A stretch of 64,000 nucleotides of DNA from Myxococcales bacterium (GTDB lineage: Bacteria > Myxococcota_A > Polyangia > Polyangiales > GCA-016699535), in the NCBI GenBank assembly GCA_016699535.1, contig CP064980.1, positions 3,852,001-3,916,000 of the forward strand, in the 5' to 3' direction. Each line of letters opens with the position of its first letter. Position 1 is the first letter of the stretch. Of the stretch, positions 61,943 to 64,000 are shown piece by piece. The notes under the pieces are model-generated. The model saw only the letters and a list, made by a program, of their open reading frames with translations, did no database searches and had not been told where the DNA came from. Both the position numbers and the translations under genes were made by a program.

Positions 61943-63181
61943 ATGACTGTGCTGAACATGCCCCAGCTTGGGGAGAGCGTTTTTGAGGGAACCATTGGCA
62001 AATGGCTAGTATCGGAAGGCGATTTTGTCGAAAAAGACCAAGCCTTGGTCGAGGTGCTTACCGACAAGGCCGATAGCGAGCTTCCTGCCCCTGCTTCAGG
62101 CGTCGTTGTGAAAATCAACGCCCAGGAAGGCGATACCGTTGCCGTGGGCGATGCGCTCTGCGAAATCGACGAAAACGCCAAAGGAAACGGTGCAAAGCCC
62201 GCGGAAAAAGACCGCAAAGAAACACCTCCTCCTCCATCCAAAGAGCAAAGCAGCTCGGCTTCCTCGGCTCAGGCCAAAGCGAAAACCACTAGCTCGAGCA
62301 TCAGCGATGGGCCAGTGAGCGCGTCACCAGCGGTGCGCAAAGCAGCACGTGAAGAAGGTATTGATCTAAGTTCGGTCCAAAACAAGGACGCAGCCGAGCG
62401 AGCCAAAGCCCTCAGCGGTCAAGGCGCAGGCAGCGGTGGTTTATACATACCCGAATTCAAACTACCGCCGTACATTGAGCGCCCTGGCGATGAGATTATC
62501 AAGTTCTCACGCCGCAGACGCATCATTGCCGATCACATGCTTTATTCCAAGCATGTCGCTCCGCAAGTTGTCACTTTTGCCGAAGTCGACATGCACGCCA
62601 CCACGAAACTGCGCACGGAACACAAAGGCAAGCTGAAAAGCGAGGGCATTAACTTAACCTTCCTAGCTTTCGTAACAGCAGCGACCGCACGCGCCCTCAG
62701 CGAAAACCGCGCGCTCAACTCGCGTGTCTTAGACGATGCCTATGTCATACTGCGTGATATCAATCTCGGCATTGCCGTGGATACGCCCGAGGGCCTTGTC
62801 GTGCCGGTGATCAAAAACGCCGACACCCTTTCCATTCGCGGTCTAGCCAAGGCGATTGATGAACTGGCCGAGAAAAGCCGCGATGGCAAACTCGCACCGG
62901 ATGACTTAGCAGGGAAAACCTTCACTATTTCTAACCCTGGCCGCAAAGGCAACCTGGTCGGCGGCGCCATCATCTCTCAGCCCAACGTCGGCATCTTGCG
63001 CATCGGTGAAATCAAAAAGCGTGTGGTCGTCGTCGAAAAAGACGGAGAAGACTTCATGGCCATCCATCCTGTAATGCAAATGGCCCTCACCTACGATCAC
63101 CGGGTGGTCGACGGCGTCGCCGCCAACGGCTTCTTACACCGCATCCACGAAATCCTCGAGCAAGCAGACTTCGAGCTTTAG
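61943..63181 (+). CDS. Dihydrolipoamide acyltransferase, E2 of a 2-oxoacid dehydrogenase complex
   Basis: The 412-residue core subunit. An N-terminal lipoyl domain (1-80) has the lipoyl Lys42 in VLTDKADSELPAP. A Pro/Ser/Lys linker follows, then the E1/E3-binding domain VSASPAVRKAAREEGIDLS and the catalytic domain, ending in HRVVDGVAANGFL with active-site His and Asp. GTIGKWLVSEGDFVEKDQ also fits branched-chain or acetyl-transferring E2. The specific oxoacid is not determined. The start at 61943 is set by homology; upstream in-frame residues lack it. E1 and E3 genes are not in view. Confidence 0.9.
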   Translation: MTVLNMPQLGESVFEGTIGKWLVSEGDFVEKDQALVEVLTDKADSELPAPASGVVVKINAQEGDTVAVGDALCEIDENAKGNGAKPAEKDRKETPPPPSKEQSSSASSAQAKAKTTSSSISDGPVSASPAVRKAAREEGIDLSSVQNKDAAERAKALSGQGAGSGGLYIPEFKLPPYIERPGDEIIKFSRRRRIIADHMLYSKHVAPQVVTFAEVDMHATTKLRTEHKGKLKSEGINLTFLAFVTAATARALSENRALNSRVLDDAYVILRDINLGIAVDTPEGLVVPVIKNADTLSIRGLAKAIDELAEKSRDGKLAPDDLAGKTFTISNPGRKGNLVGGAIISQPNVGILRIGEIKKRVVVVEKDGEDFMAIHPVMQMALTYDHRVVDGVAANGFLHRIHEILEQADFEL

Positions 63182-63242
63182 AAAAAGCCACGAATTCAAA
63201 GGTGTTGTGCACGTCCTTTGAATTCGCAAGCCTGACTACCGA

Positions 63243-64000
63243 TTAGGGAATCGCAGGCTCGTGCTGCAATACCACAAAGTCACCATCACTCGCTGCATCA
63301 ACAAATGCATAGTTCATGCTCTCAAGGGAGCTTACGCTATACTCGATAAACGAAGCGGTCCCACCACCACCACCTGGTGTATCGCAATCCAGTTCCGTGC
63401 CAGCAGTACAACTGCTGCTTCGCAAATAAAGACTTGGCGAAAAATTACCAGTCACGTCATTGGCGTAAAGAACACCCAAACCCGTTCCGGCACTTGAACC
63501 CGGTGAAAAACGCGAAACAACTTCGGTTCCAGTACTTCCGCAACTACCCGTTTGGTTGTTATCCGCACCAGCCTGAGTATAGAGCAAACCGCCGGCGCTG
63601 ATATCAATGATGCTATTATCGTTGCCACACACTGTCCCGGTGGCTGTGCGAGCGGTCACAGTAAGTTCATAGTCTCCGCTAACTGAACTGTTAAAGCCCT
63701 TGACCAGGATATACAAGGTTCGTGTGGTTTCGGGCGATATCGGCCCAAAAGCCCGAAGGAAAATCCTCGAATCGGAGTAGCCTGTTTGACCGTACACGAT
63801 ATCATCGTGACACACGCCAAAGTCACCAGCAGCAGTGCTGCATATTGGATCATCAAGAATTGCAAGCGCGATGTCCAAGTCCGGATCCGTCACGCCTTGA
63901 GCGTGAATTTCCAGATCAGCCGTGCCTGTAACGTGCAAAACATAAATAACATCGGCGCCATTTCCATCCTCAGTGCAATTAAGACCAAGATAACTGTTCG
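63243..64000 (-). CDS. Secreted protein with PPC-like beta domain, 5' end outside the window
   Basis: An open frame running past the window's right edge: codons read NSYLGLNCTEDGNGADVIYV into the homologous part, so no start lies inside. It has features of a bacterial pre-peptidase C-terminal (PPC-like) domain: DVIYVLHVTGTADLEIHAQG, DLDIALAILDD, YILVKGFNSSVSGDYELTV. A second, Cys-poor beta region includes a GGGGGTAS linker and ends EPAIP. Such domains often occur in secreted peptidases, but no catalytic domain is visible in this fragment. Confidence 0.6.
   Translation of the reverse strand, partial: NSYLGLNCTEDGNGADVIYVLHVTGTADLEIHAQGVTDPDLDIALAILDDPICSTAAGDFGVCHDDIVYGQTGYSDSRIFLRAFGPISPETTRTLYILVKGFNSSVSGDYELTVTARTATGTVCGNDNSIIDISAGGLLYTQAGADNNQTGSCGSTGTEVVSRFSPGSSAGTGLGVLYANDVTGNFSPSLYLRSSSCTAGTELDCDTPGGGGGTASFIEYSVSSLESMNYAFVDAASDGDFVVLQHEPAIP

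Overview
The window looks like a chromosome segment of a myxobacterium-like member of the Myxococcota (old Deltaproteobacteria) with moderate GC. Supporting signs are a TIGR04563-type small protein, an AgmX-like protein (zinc ribbon, GYF and AgmX/PglI C-terminal domain), many cysteine-rich lipoproteins with MopE-like DDDCDG metal-binding motifs, paired von Willebrand lipoproteins, and type III secretion-like SctS/SctT genes. No phage, plasmid or CRISPR locus is visible. The assignment is inference from gene content.

Layout: 1-3.4 kb is a TolC/HlyD/ABC export operon whose ATPase domain is degenerate, diverging from a winged-helix regulator across a perfect palindrome. 3.7-9.7 kb holds a methyltransferase, a CtpA protease, a small TIGR04563 protein, a nucleoside transporter and an acyl-CoA synthetase. 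9.7-16.7 kb is the most unusual region: one strand, tightly overlapping, with a TPR/beta-barrel protein, a PqqD-like protein, an ATP-grasp ligase, a PLP amino-acid decarboxylase, a urea-transporter/M23-peptidase fusion and a second TPR protein. 17.4-23.7 kb carries all four usual serine tRNA isoacceptors, one tRNA-Arg, SRP RNA, aldolase, tadA and several lipoproteins. 23.8-31.3 kb has an epimerase, a MopE-motif propeller lipoprotein, recA-yifB and an outer-membrane protein. 31.6-37.1 kb has twin vWA lipoproteins and a sigma54 response regulator. 37.1-43.6 kb has a biotinyl protein, an AgmX-like protein, sctS/sctT, hpt and gdhA. 43.6-44.8 kb is a small inverted-repeat-bounded module with a nucleotidyltransferase. 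46.7-51.8 kb encodes two glycine-rich MopE lipoproteins in tandem. The rest holds RlmD-like methyltransferase, HutF-like deiminase, an HTTM pair, tRNA-His/Arg/Lys, pyrophosphatase, GltS, small membrane proteins and a dihydrolipoamide acyltransferase.

Two window-wide patterns matter. First, at least ten single-base frameshifts break eight otherwise well-conserved genes, mostly in short homopolymers; this looks like uncorrected assembly error, and composite coordinates are given. Second, a dispersed family of 120-275 bp imperfect palindromes sits directly after stop codons or a few bases before tRNA genes; several share a GAGCGCCCCCACAG core and two share GTAACTGGT-type terminal inverted repeats.

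Functional links: the export operon is probably controlled by its divergent regulator; the 9.7-16.7 kb genes look like one pathway that makes or modifies an amino-acid-derived or peptide product and handles it at the envelope; recA-yifB, hpt-TPR, the HTTM pair and the twin lipoproteins are probable operons from spacing and overlaps.
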